Positions 56,448 to 62,737 of a stretch of 64,000 nucleotides of DNA are shown one piece after another; positions within the stretch are counted from its first letter, which is position 1, and each line of letters opens with the position of its first letter. Below the pieces are notes generated by a model. It did no database searches and was not told the origin of the DNA. It saw nothing but the letters and a program-made list of their open reading frames with translations. Source of the stretch: CAVYOE01 sp963770155 (GTDB lineage Bacteria; Actinomycetota; Thermoleophilia; Solirubrobacterales; 70-9). The DNA is taken from contig CAVYOE010000001.1 of assembly GCA_963770155.1 (NCBI GenBank), positions 1,984,001 to 2,048,000 of the forward strand. The letters are read 5' to 3'. A program made the position numbers and the translations under genes.

Positions 56448-57451
56448 CAGCGAGGTGCTTCTTCCAGAGGCGGGGCCTGCGGCTCGGCCGCCGGCATCTC
56501 ACCGCTCGGCTCGAGATTGAGCCGCTCTTCGACCAGGTAGCGGGGCCTTCGTTTGACCTCGTCGTAGACCCGTCCGAGGTACTCGCCGATGATCCCGACC
56601 GTGAGCAGCTGCACGCCGCCGAGGAAGAGCAGCAGCACGATCACCGTGGTCAGACCTTCGACCGGGACATCGGTGAACAACCGGAAGTAGAGGAAGAAGA
56701 GCTCCATCAACCCGGTGATCGCGGCGACGACCACTCCGAGCCACGCCGCGAATCGAAGCGGCGCGGTCGAGAAGGCGAACAAGCCGTCGAGCGCACCGGA
56801 GACGCGGCGGCGCATCGAGATCCTGGACTTGCCGGTGGACCGCGCCGGCCGGTCGATCGGGACCCCCGCCTGGCGGAAGCCGACGTAGGAACGGACACCC
56901 GGGAAGAAGAGGCTGCGCTCGGGCATCTTTCGGATCGCGTCGACGGCGCGCCGGCCCATGAGGCAGAACGGTCCGGCGCCCCGGGGCTGGTCCACGGTCG
57001 AAAACCGCCCCGCCAGCCTGTAGTAGGTCGCAAATGCAATCCGCATCGGCAGCGGGTCGTGGCGCTTTGCCTTGATCGCGTAGACGACCTCGAATCCCTC
57101 CTGCGCCTTTGCCAGCAGGCGCGGAATCACCTCGGGCTCGTCCTGGAGGTCGGAGTCCATCACCACTGTCCACTGGCCTGAGGTCTGCTCGAGCGCCGCC
57201 ATGTAGGCGGGGGTGTGGCCGAAGTTTCGCGAGAGGAAGACGGCCTTCACCCTGGGGTCGCGCGCGGCAAGCTCGCGCAGGTACTCCCTGGTCCCGTCGG
57301 TGGAACCGTCGTCCGCCACCACCAATTCCCAGCTGACGCCAAGCTCCGACATCGCCGCCTCCAGGCGCCGATGCAGCTCCGGCAGGGCCTCGACCTCGTC
57401 CCGGGCGGGAGCGGCGACGGAGATGAATGCGCGAGCGTCCGTACCCTCCAC
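56447..57451 (-). CDS. GtrB/DPM1-like polyprenyl-phosphate glycosyltransferase
   Basis: 334 residues. The GT2 domain has ISVAAPARDEVEALPELHRRL, LVVADDGSTDGTREYL, VFLSRNFGHTPAYMAALEQTSGQWTVVMDSDLQDEPEVIPRLL and GAGPFCLMGRRAVDAI. Two C-terminal helices (FAAWLGVVVAAITGLMELFFLYF; TVIVLLLFLGGVQLLTVGIIGEYLGRVYDEVKRRPRYLVEE) match the paralogue at 43847-44893. It supplies polyprenyl-phosphate sugars, likely for the adjacent GT-C-like proteins. I choose the GTG at 57451, just downstream of TATACATAT; a start at 57505 is possible but overlaps the divergent gene. Confidence 0.9.
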   Translation of the reverse strand: MEGTDARAFISVAAPARDEVEALPELHRRLEAAMSELGVSWELVVADDGSTDGTREYLRELAARDPRVKAVFLSRNFGHTPAYMAALEQTSGQWTVVMDSDLQDEPEVIPRLLAKAQEGFEVVYAIKAKRHDPLPMRIAFATYYRLAGRFSTVDQPRGAGPFCLMGRRAVDAIRKMPERSLFFPGVRSYVGFRQAGVPIDRPARSTGKSRISMRRRVSGALDGLFAFSTAPLRFAAWLGVVVAAITGLMELFFLYFRLFTDVPVEGLTTVIVLLLFLGGVQLLTVGIIGEYLGRVYDEVKRRPRYLVEERLNLEPSGEMPAAEPQAPPLEEAPR

Positions 57452-57503
57452 GGTCGATATGTATAGACCACCGACCCACCGCATGGCGCAGGGCGTCTGA
57501 CGC

Positions 57504-58268
57504 ATGGAGCAGGAGGTCTACGACAGCCTCTACCGCCTCGAGGACAGGCACTGGTGGTTTCGCGGCCGGCGTGCGGTGATCGACGCGCTGCTCGACCGGG
57601 CAGAGTTGCCCGGCCAGGCGCGCATCCTCGACGCGGGCTGCGGCACCGGCCGCAACATGGTCGAGCTGGCCGGGCTCGGCGAAGTGACCGGCGTCGACGA
57701 TTCCGAAGACGCTGTCTCCTACTGCCGCAAGCGCGGCCTGCTCGACGTCAGCCGGGCGGCGCTGCCGCGGCTTCCGTTTGAGGACTCGAGCTTTGACCTG
57801 ATGCTGCTCGCGGACGTGATCGAGCACGTCTCCGACGACGTGGCCGCCTTGCGGGAACTGCGCCGCGTCGCGACCGACGACGCCCATCTGGTGATCACCA
57901 CCCCTGCGTATCAGTGGCTGTGGAGTCACCAGGACGAGATCCACCACCACCACCGTCGCTACACGCGCCGTGGCCTCGCCGAGGTGATCCGGACTGGGGG
58001 CTGGGAACCGCTCGCCCTCTCCTACTTCAACACGCTGCTGCTGCCGCCGATCGCGCTCGTGCGCAAGATCGGCCGCTTTTTCATCTCGGACCGCAGGCAG
58101 GACGCCGAGCTCACGCCCGGCCCCCTGAACGGGGTGCTGCAAGTCCCCATGCGGATGGAGGCCGGGGCGATCAGGCGTGGTTTACGCCTGCCGTTCGGAG
58201 TCTCGATCGGGGCGCTTTGCCGGGCTTCACCCACGCAAAGGAGACTGAATCCAGCGGGCGAACGCTAG
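57504..58268 (+). CDS. SAM-dependent methyltransferase
   Basis: 254 residues. VYDSLYRLEDRHWWFRGRRAVIDALL is the opening shared by glycan-cluster methyltransferases of the Methyltransf_11 type. RILDAGCGTGRNMVELAGLG, VTGVDDSEDAV and DLMLLADVIEHVSDDVAAL follow. The C-terminal part (QDEIHHHHRRYTRRGLAEVIRTGGWEPLALSYFNTLLLPPIALVRKI) includes a His run and a hydrophobic segment. It is the last gene of the glycan locus on this side. Confidence 0.83.
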   Translation: MEQEVYDSLYRLEDRHWWFRGRRAVIDALLDRAELPGQARILDAGCGTGRNMVELAGLGEVTGVDDSEDAVSYCRKRGLLDVSRAALPRLPFEDSSFDLMLLADVIEHVSDDVAALRELRRVATDDAHLVITTPAYQWLWSHQDEIHHHHRRYTRRGLAEVIRTGGWEPLALSYFNTLLLPPIALVRKIGRFFISDRRQDAELTPGPLNGVLQVPMRMEAGAIRRGLRLPFGVSIGALCRASPTQRRLNPAGER

Positions 58269-58274
58269 GAACCG

Positions 58275-58613
58275 ATGCCAAAAGCACATCGCACCTTGGT
58301 GATGTCACAGCCCGAGCTGTGGGAGTTGATCGACCAGCCCGAGCGCATGCAGGGGCTGGCCTCGGGACTGCTGGGAGCGGCCGCCGAGGTCGAGGTCACC
58401 GAGCGTGACCCCGAAGTGAAGCTCGCGTGGGAGGGCTCCGCGGCCGAGGAGCTGGCGAGCATCGAGGTCGCGCTCGAGCAGGACGGCTGGGGAACAACCG
58501 TCTCGATCACGGCAAATCGCAAGGGCGTCGAGAAGAAGCGGCTCGAGAACTGGCTCGAGGCCGTCCTCGACGAGTTCGCCGAGCCCTCGAAACGCCCCTT
58601 CGAAAACATCTAG
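58275..58613 (+). CDS. Small hypothetical protein, possibly SRPBCC-like
   Basis: 112 residues. LVMSQPELWELIDQPERMQGLASGLLG, VTERDPEVKLAWEG and GWGTTVSITANRKGVEKKRLENWLEAVLDEFAEPSKRPF suggest a helix-strand-strand-helix order like the small START/SRPBCC domains, but conserved ligand residues cannot be named. No signal peptide. It begins 6 bp after the methyltransferase stop, so it may be co-transcribed. Function unknown. Confidence 0.6.
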   Translation: MPKAHRTLVMSQPELWELIDQPERMQGLASGLLGAAAEVEVTERDPEVKLAWEGSAAEELASIEVALEQDGWGTTVSITANRKGVEKKRLENWLEAVLDEFAEPSKRPFENI

Positions 58614-58635
58614 CCGACGCGGTTCTCCGTCAGGA

Positions 58636-59034
58636 TCAGTCGCTGAGGCCGATGGCATCGAGCGCGTCCCTCCGGCTTTCGTGGAACTCCACTCGGGCGA
58701 CGAGGCCGTCGCGGACCCAGTAGGCGTAGAAGAAGTCGCTCTCGACTTCGATGCCACTGCTTTTGCCCGTGGCGGTGTGATGCGCCGCCAGCATTACGCG
58801 GTCGCCGGCGTCGTGTATCTCGAGGATGTCGAAGTGCGGATCGCGAAACGTCCCGAGGAGCCAGTCCCCGAACCACCTGCCGACTGCGTCCTTTCCGACA
58901 ACATTGCGTCCGGTCGCGAAGCGTTCCGGCGCGGCCAGCTCGACGTCCTCGGCGTAGAGCTCCATCGCCCGCGCGAAGTCCCGGCGGTTGACGGCCTCGA
59001 ATTGCTCGCGAACGACGTCGGCGGCGTCAGGCAC
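58636..59034 (-). CDS. SnoaL-like (NTF2-fold) protein
   Basis: 132 residues, the full length of a single SnoaL-like domain. AADVVREQFEAVNRRDFARAMELYAEDVELAAP opens the cone. VVGKDAVGRWFGDWL, RVMLAAHHTATGKSSGIEVESDFFYAYWVRDGLVARVEFHESRRDALDAIGL complete it. Such proteins act as isomerases, hydrolases or binding proteins, and no catalytic dyad can be assigned. The GTG has GATAAT 6 nt upstream. It is convergent with the gene at 58275 and divergent from the carboxylase gene. Confidence 0.82.
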   Translation of the reverse strand: MPDAADVVREQFEAVNRRDFARAMELYAEDVELAAPERFATGRNVVGKDAVGRWFGDWLLGTFRDPHFDILEIHDAGDRVMLAAHHTATGKSSGIEVESDFFYAYWVRDGLVARVEFHESRRDALDAIGLSD

Positions 59035-59055
59035 GCGGTAATTATCCCTCCGGCC

Positions 59056-59061
59056 TAGACT
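59056..59061 (+). promoter_or_regulatory. Putative -10 hexamer (TAGACT)
   Basis: TAGACT ends 10 nt before the ATG at 59072. GATAAT on the opposite strand, about 15 bp away, serves the GTG at 59034. Confidence 0.45.
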
Positions 59062-59071
59062 CCCCGCCCCG

Positions 59072-60640
59072 ATGCGCGAGAAGTTCCCCGAGACCCACGA
59101 GGAAAAGCTCGCCTACCTGCGCGAGTTGAGGCACGAGGCGGTCCATGCCGGCTCCGAGGAGGCGGTGGAGAAGCAGCACGCCAAGGGAAAGATGACCGCG
59201 CGGGAGCGGATCGAGAAGCTCCTCGACCCCGGCACCTTCGAGGAGCTCGACACCTTCGTCCGCCACCGCACCCACGAGTTCGAGATGGACAAGCGCCGGC
59301 CTTACGGGGACGCCGTGGTCACCGGCTACGGCACGATCGAGGGCCGTACGGTCTTCGTCTTCAGCCAGGACTTCACCGTCTTCGGCGGGTCGCTGGGCGA
59401 GGTGATGGCGGAGAAGATGGTCAAGGTGATGGACCTCGCCGCCAAGGTCGGCGCGCCGGTGATCGGCATCAACGACTCCGGCGGCGCGCGGATCCAGGAG
59501 GGCGTCGTCTCTCTCGGCGCCTACGGCGACGTCTTCGTCCGCAACGTCCAGTGCTCCGGGGTTATCCCGCAGATCAGCATCATCATGGGCCCCTGCGCCG
59601 GCGGTGCCGTCTACTCCCCGGCGATGACTGACTTCATCTTCATGGTCAAGGAGACCTCGCACATGTTCATCACGGGGCCCGACGTGATCAAGACGGTGAC
59701 CGGCGAGGAGGTCGAGTTCGAGGAGCTCGGCGGCGCGATGAGCCACAACTCGAAGTCCGGCGTCGCCCACTTCGCCTCCGACGACGAGGAGAGCTGCCTC
59801 GAGGACGTCCGCCACCTGCTCGGCTTCCTGCCGCTCAACAACCTCGAGCTGCCGCCCCGGGTCGAGCCCTACGACGACCCCGAGCGGATGGAGGAGGCTC
59901 TGGACACGATCGTCCCCGACGATCCCTCGAAGCCCTACGACATGCGCGACGTGATCTCGCTGATCGTCGACGACGGCGAGTTCTTCGAGGTCCACGAGCA
60001 CTTCGCCCAGAACATCATCTGCGGCTTCTCCCGCCTCGACGGATTCCCGGTCGGAGTGGTCGGCAACCAGCCCAAGCACCTCGCCGGCGTCCTCGACATC
60101 GAGTCCTCGGAGAAGGCGGCCCGCTTCGTCCGCACCTGCGACGCCTTCAACGTGCCGCTGCTCACCTTCACCGACGTCCCCGGCTTCCTTCCGGGCACGT
60201 CTCAGGAATGGGGCGGGATCATCCGCCACGGGGCCAAGCTGCTCTACGCCTTCACCGAGGCGACCGTGCCGAAGCTGACCGTCGTCACCCGCAAGGCGTA
60301 CGGCGGGGCCTACGACGTCATGAACTCGAAGCACATGCTCGCCGACTTCAACTTCGCGTGGCCGACCGCCGAGGTCGCGGTGATGGGCCCCGAGGGCGCG
60401 GTCAACATCATCTACCGCCGCGACATCGCCCAGTCACCGACCCCGGAGGAGCGGCGCGAGAAGCTGATCTACGACTACAAGGCGCACTTCGCCAATCCCT
60501 ACTCGGCTGCCGAGCGCGGTTATATCGACGACGTGATCGAGCCGCACGAGACCCGGCCGAAGCTGATCCGTGCACTGCGCACCCTGCAGACGAAGCGGGT
60601 CGAGCAGCCGAAGCGCAAGCACGGAAACATCCCGCTCTAG
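59072..60640 (+). CDS. pccB: Acyl-CoA carboxylase beta subunit (propionyl-CoA carboxylase type)
   Basis: 522 residues, the usual size of the carboxyltransferase subunit. Marks are [72 protein letters not shown] and [51 protein letters not shown] is the second oxyanion region, followed by [23 protein letters not shown]. It carboxylates acetyl- or propionyl-CoA with a biotinylated alpha subunit not present here. The epsilon gene is 1.1 kb downstream. Its methylmalonyl-CoA product fits the mutase at 34288-35982. Confidence 0.92.
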   Translation: MREKFPETHEEKLAYLRELRHEAVHAGSEEAVEKQHAKGKMTARERIEKLLDPGTFEELDTFVRHRTHEFEMDKRRPYGDAVVTGYGTIEGRTVFVFSQDFTVFGGSLGEVMAEKMVKVMDLAAKVGAPVIGINDSGGARIQEGVVSLGAYGDVFVRNVQCSGVIPQISIIMGPCAGGAVYSPAMTDFIFMVKETSHMFITGPDVIKTVTGEEVEFEELGGAMSHNSKSGVAHFASDDEESCLEDVRHLLGFLPLNNLELPPRVEPYDDPERMEEALDTIVPDDPSKPYDMRDVISLIVDDGEFFEVHEHFAQNIICGFSRLDGFPVGVVGNQPKHLAGVLDIESSEKAARFVRTCDAFNVPLLTFTDVPGFLPGTSQEWGGIIRHGAKLLYAFTEATVPKLTVVTRKAYGGAYDVMNSKHMLADFNFAWPTAEVAVMGPEGAVNIIYRRDIAQSPTPEERREKLIYDYKAHFANPYSAAERGYIDDVIEPHETRPKLIRALRTLQTKRVEQPKRKHGNIPL

Positions 60641-60644
60641 CGGG
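60631..60644. terminator. Short hairpin at the convergent end of the carboxylase gene
   Basis: CCCGC-TCTA-GCGGG overlaps the stop codon of the carboxylase gene. A second pair, GCCTCT (60646-60651) and AGAGGC (60676-60681), brackets the gap to the convergent lipoprotein gene. Neither has a T-run. Confidence 0.4.
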
Positions 60645-60673
60645 AGCCTCTGCCGGCCGACGGGACGGGGCGT

Positions 60674-61705
60674 CTAGAGGCCGGTGGAGGCGCCCGCGCC
60701 GGGAACGCTCGGCACGGCCGACTGGCTACAGCCCTGCAGTTCCTGCGCGGACTGCGCGTCCAGGAAGCAGTCGATCAGCGGCTGGAACTGGGCCGGCGCT
60801 TCGTCACGCAGGTTCTCGATCGGTTGCGCGTCTGCCGGCGCTTCCACCGTCTGCTCCTCGTTCACCCCGGAGACCTCGAAACCGAAGTCGATGTTGACCT
60901 GGTTGCCGAGGACGTCGCCGTCGATGGCGAAATCCGCCCGCCGTGGGATCCCGTCTTCGTCACCGACGAAGACATCAATGGTCGCCGAGTCGAAGAACTC
61001 GGCCGCCTGGTCGGCGAAGCTGGCAAGGTCGACGCCGGGCGGTGTCTGCCCGGCCGGTACAACCGCCTGGGCGAAGCCGAAGACGTCGGTGAAGAGCTCG
61101 CGCGTGTCGATAGTGGCGGCAACGTGGTTGGTGTCGGCACCGGCGACCTCCTCCTGGCCTTCGTCGGTTGGAGTGGTGAGCCAGCTGCTGAGGCTGAGCT
61201 CATCGCAGGCAGAGGGATCGGCACCGGACGCCCGGAGCCCGGTGCGGCAAGCCTCCTGGAAATCGGCCGGGTTCACGGCCGCGGTTCCGCCGCCCGAGCT
61301 GTCCTTCAGCGTCTGGTAGCGATCGCTGCCGAGCTCGTAGACGTTGTCGTTGAAGCCGACGTAGAGGTTGTCTGTGGTGGTGATCAGCTCGCCGGAGAAG
61401 TCGACCGACTCTCCCTCGCCACCGCCGGTGACGTCCAGGGCGAGGTCGGTCTCCCCGTCCTGGTTGAAGGGGCCGGTGAGAGAAAGATTGAAGGTGCCGC
61501 TCTGGTCTCCCTCCACCCCGAGATCGAAGTTGAGATCGAGCACCCCGCTGTCGAGCGCCCCGATCCCTTCCTCGGAGAAGGCGCGGTCGAGTTCCTCTTG
61601 CGCGTCGAACGACTCATTGCCGCCACCGCCGTCGTCGCCGCCGCAGCCGGCGGCGAGCAGGGCGATCGCGAACAGCGCGATGAGGGCTTTGATCGGGCGG
61701 GGCAC
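60674..61705 (-). CDS. Putative lipoprotein, LppX/LprG-like fold possible
   Basis: 343 residues. IKALIALFAIALLAAGC is a lipoprotein signal with a GGDDGGGG linker. The body alternates strands (LDLNFDLGVEGDQSGTFNLSLTGPF, TDLALDVTGGGEGESVDFSGELITTTDNLYVGF) and then has SWL and ELFTDVFGFAQAV helices. GIPRRADFAIDGDVLGNQVNIDFGFEVSGV lies near the end. The layout is like mycobacterial LppX/LprG lipid-carrier lipoproteins. A role in lipid or glycolipid transport is inference. The GTG at 61705 has TAGTCT 8 nt upstream. Confidence 0.7.
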   Translation of the reverse strand: MPRPIKALIALFAIALLAAGCGGDDGGGGNESFDAQEELDRAFSEEGIGALDSGVLDLNFDLGVEGDQSGTFNLSLTGPFNQDGETDLALDVTGGGEGESVDFSGELITTTDNLYVGFNDNVYELGSDRYQTLKDSSGGGTAAVNPADFQEACRTGLRASGADPSACDELSLSSWLTTPTDEGQEEVAGADTNHVAATIDTRELFTDVFGFAQAVVPAGQTPPGVDLASFADQAAEFFDSATIDVFVGDEDGIPRRADFAIDGDVLGNQVNIDFGFEVSGVNEEQTVEAPADAQPIENLRDEAPAQFQPLIDCFLDAQSAQELQGCSQSAVPSVPGAGASTGL

Positions 61706-61763
61706 GGCGCGGAAGACTACCTCCCCCGGGACCGCGGCGGCGAAGCACCGAATCGGCCTGGCG

Positions 61764-61769
61764 TAAGCT
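61764..61769 (+). promoter_or_regulatory. Putative -10 hexamer (TAAGCT)
   Basis: TAAGCT ends 7 nt before the GTG at 61777. Confidence 0.5.
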
Positions 61770-61776
61770 GGCGTCT

Positions 61777-62031
61777 GTGACTCCACCAGGGACCAACGGG
61801 AAGCGCCGTCCGCCCCGCCCGCGGATCGAGATAGCCGGCGCCAGCGCTTCCGATGAAGAGGCCGCCGCGATCGCGGGGGCCCTCGAGCAGTTCCTGGCCG
61901 AGACGGCGCCGGCGCCGGCCGTCGCCAAACGTGAGGAGGAGAGCCGCTGGCTGCGCGCGGCGCTACATGAGGGAGTAGAGCGCAGTCCCCGTCCGCCAAC
62001 CCCACGAATAGGAGGAGGAACTTGGCAGTAG
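61777..62031 (+). CDS. Acyl-CoA carboxylase epsilon-like subunit
   Basis: 84 residues. A Pro/Arg-rich lead precedes RIEIAGASASDEEAAAIAGALEQFL and SRWLRAALHEGVERSP. The order of a short strand, a helix of the ASxxEEAAAIxAAL type and a W-x2-AAL ending is that of actinobacterial carboxylase epsilon subunits, which stabilise the alpha-beta complex. The beta subunit gene is nearby (59072-60640). The end overlaps the dodecin start by 10 bp. The GTG is supported by the hexamer upstream. Confidence 0.7.
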   Translation: MTPPGTNGKRRPPRPRIEIAGASASDEEAAAIAGALEQFLAETAPAPAVAKREEESRWLRAALHEGVERSPRPPTPRIGGGTWQ

Positions 62032-62231
62032 TCAAAATCATCGAGCTGGTGGGCAGTTCCAAGAAGTCATCCGACGACGCGACCCAGCAGGCCCTGAAGC
62101 AGGCCCAGACCTCGCTTCGCAACATCCGCGCGGTCGACGTTGTCTCGACCGGACTCCGCGGAGAGAACCTCGACGAGTGGCGCGCCCATGTCAGGGTCGC
62201 CTTCCTGGTCGAAGGCACCGAGGTCGACTGA
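62022..62231 (+). CDS. Dodecin family protein
   Basis: 69 residues, the size of dodecins, which form dodecamers that store flavin or CoA. VVKIIELVGSSKKSSDDATQQALKQAQTSLRNIRAVDVVSTGLRGENLDEWRAHVRVAFLVE matches the beta-alpha-beta-beta fold, with the Trp that stacks on flavin in DEWRAHV. The start is a TTG at 62022 that directly follows a strong Shine-Dalgarno (GGAGGAGG). The ribosome site decides this start, since no ATG or GTG fits the fold. Confidence 0.88.
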   Translation: MAVVKIIELVGSSKKSSDDATQQALKQAQTSLRNIRAVDVVSTGLRGENLDEWRAHVRVAFLVEGTEVD

Positions 62232-62241
62232 GGAGCGCGAC

Positions 62242-62664
62242 GTGAACGAGGAGAACGCCCAGCTGCCGATCGAGCGGGTCAAGGAGCTGATCGCCTCCGG
62301 CGAGGCCGACCTGCTCGACGTCCGGCAGGAGCATGAGTGGCAGGCGGGCCGGATCCGGGGCGCCCGCCATATCGTGCTCCCCGATCTGCCGGCCGAGGCC
62401 GACCGCCTCGGCACCGAACGGCAGATCGTCGTCTACTGCCACGGCGGCTCCCGGTCGGCGATGGCGGCCGAGGCTCTTCGCGCCGGGGGCTTCAATGCCT
62501 CGTCGCTCGAGGGAGGGATCGACGCCTGGGCCGCTGCCGGGGAGGAACTCGAGCCCGAAGACGGCCACGTGGCCGAGTCCGGGGCTGCGGCCGAGATCCT
62601 GCGCGAGCGCGGCCGCTACGCGCCCTTCCCCGAGGACGCGGCCGTGGTTGAGCAGGATGATTAG
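62242..62664 (+). CDS. Rhodanese-like domain protein
   Basis: 140 residues. ELIASGEADLLDVRQEHEWQAGRIRGARHI gives the entry to the fold. The catalytic Cys loop is VYCHGGSRSAMAAEAL. GFNASSLEGGIDAWAAAGEELEP closes the domain. A 35-residue tail rich in Ala/Glu follows. Rhodaneses carry sulfane sulfur as a Cys persulfide. It lies just before a nitrite/sulfite reductase gene, which fits sulfur metabolism. The GTG has GAGGAG about 6 nt upstream. Confidence 0.88.
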   Translation: MNEENAQLPIERVKELIASGEADLLDVRQEHEWQAGRIRGARHIVLPDLPAEADRLGTERQIVVYCHGGSRSAMAAEALRAGGFNASSLEGGIDAWAAAGEELEPEDGHVAESGAAAEILRERGRYAPFPEDAAVVEQDD

Positions 62665-62670
62665 CGCTTC

Positions 62671-62730
62671 TTGACAATCCCCACGGGGAATTAGCCTAAA
62701 TACCTGAATCCCAATCGGGTTTGGTAGTAT
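62671..62730 (+). promoter_or_regulatory. Promoter/operator region of the nitrite/sulfite reductase gene
   Basis: TTGACA (62671-62676) is a consensus -35 box. It is followed by the perfect dyad TCCCC-AC-GGGGA (62679-62690) and a second, weaker dyad AATCCC-AATC-GGGTTT centred 30 bp further on. A second -10, TAGTAT (62725-62730), ends 7 nt before the GTG at 62738. Two dyads three helical turns apart suggest a dimeric repressor binding on one DNA face. The regulator is unknown. Confidence 0.55.
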
Positions 62731-62737
62731 TTCGGGC

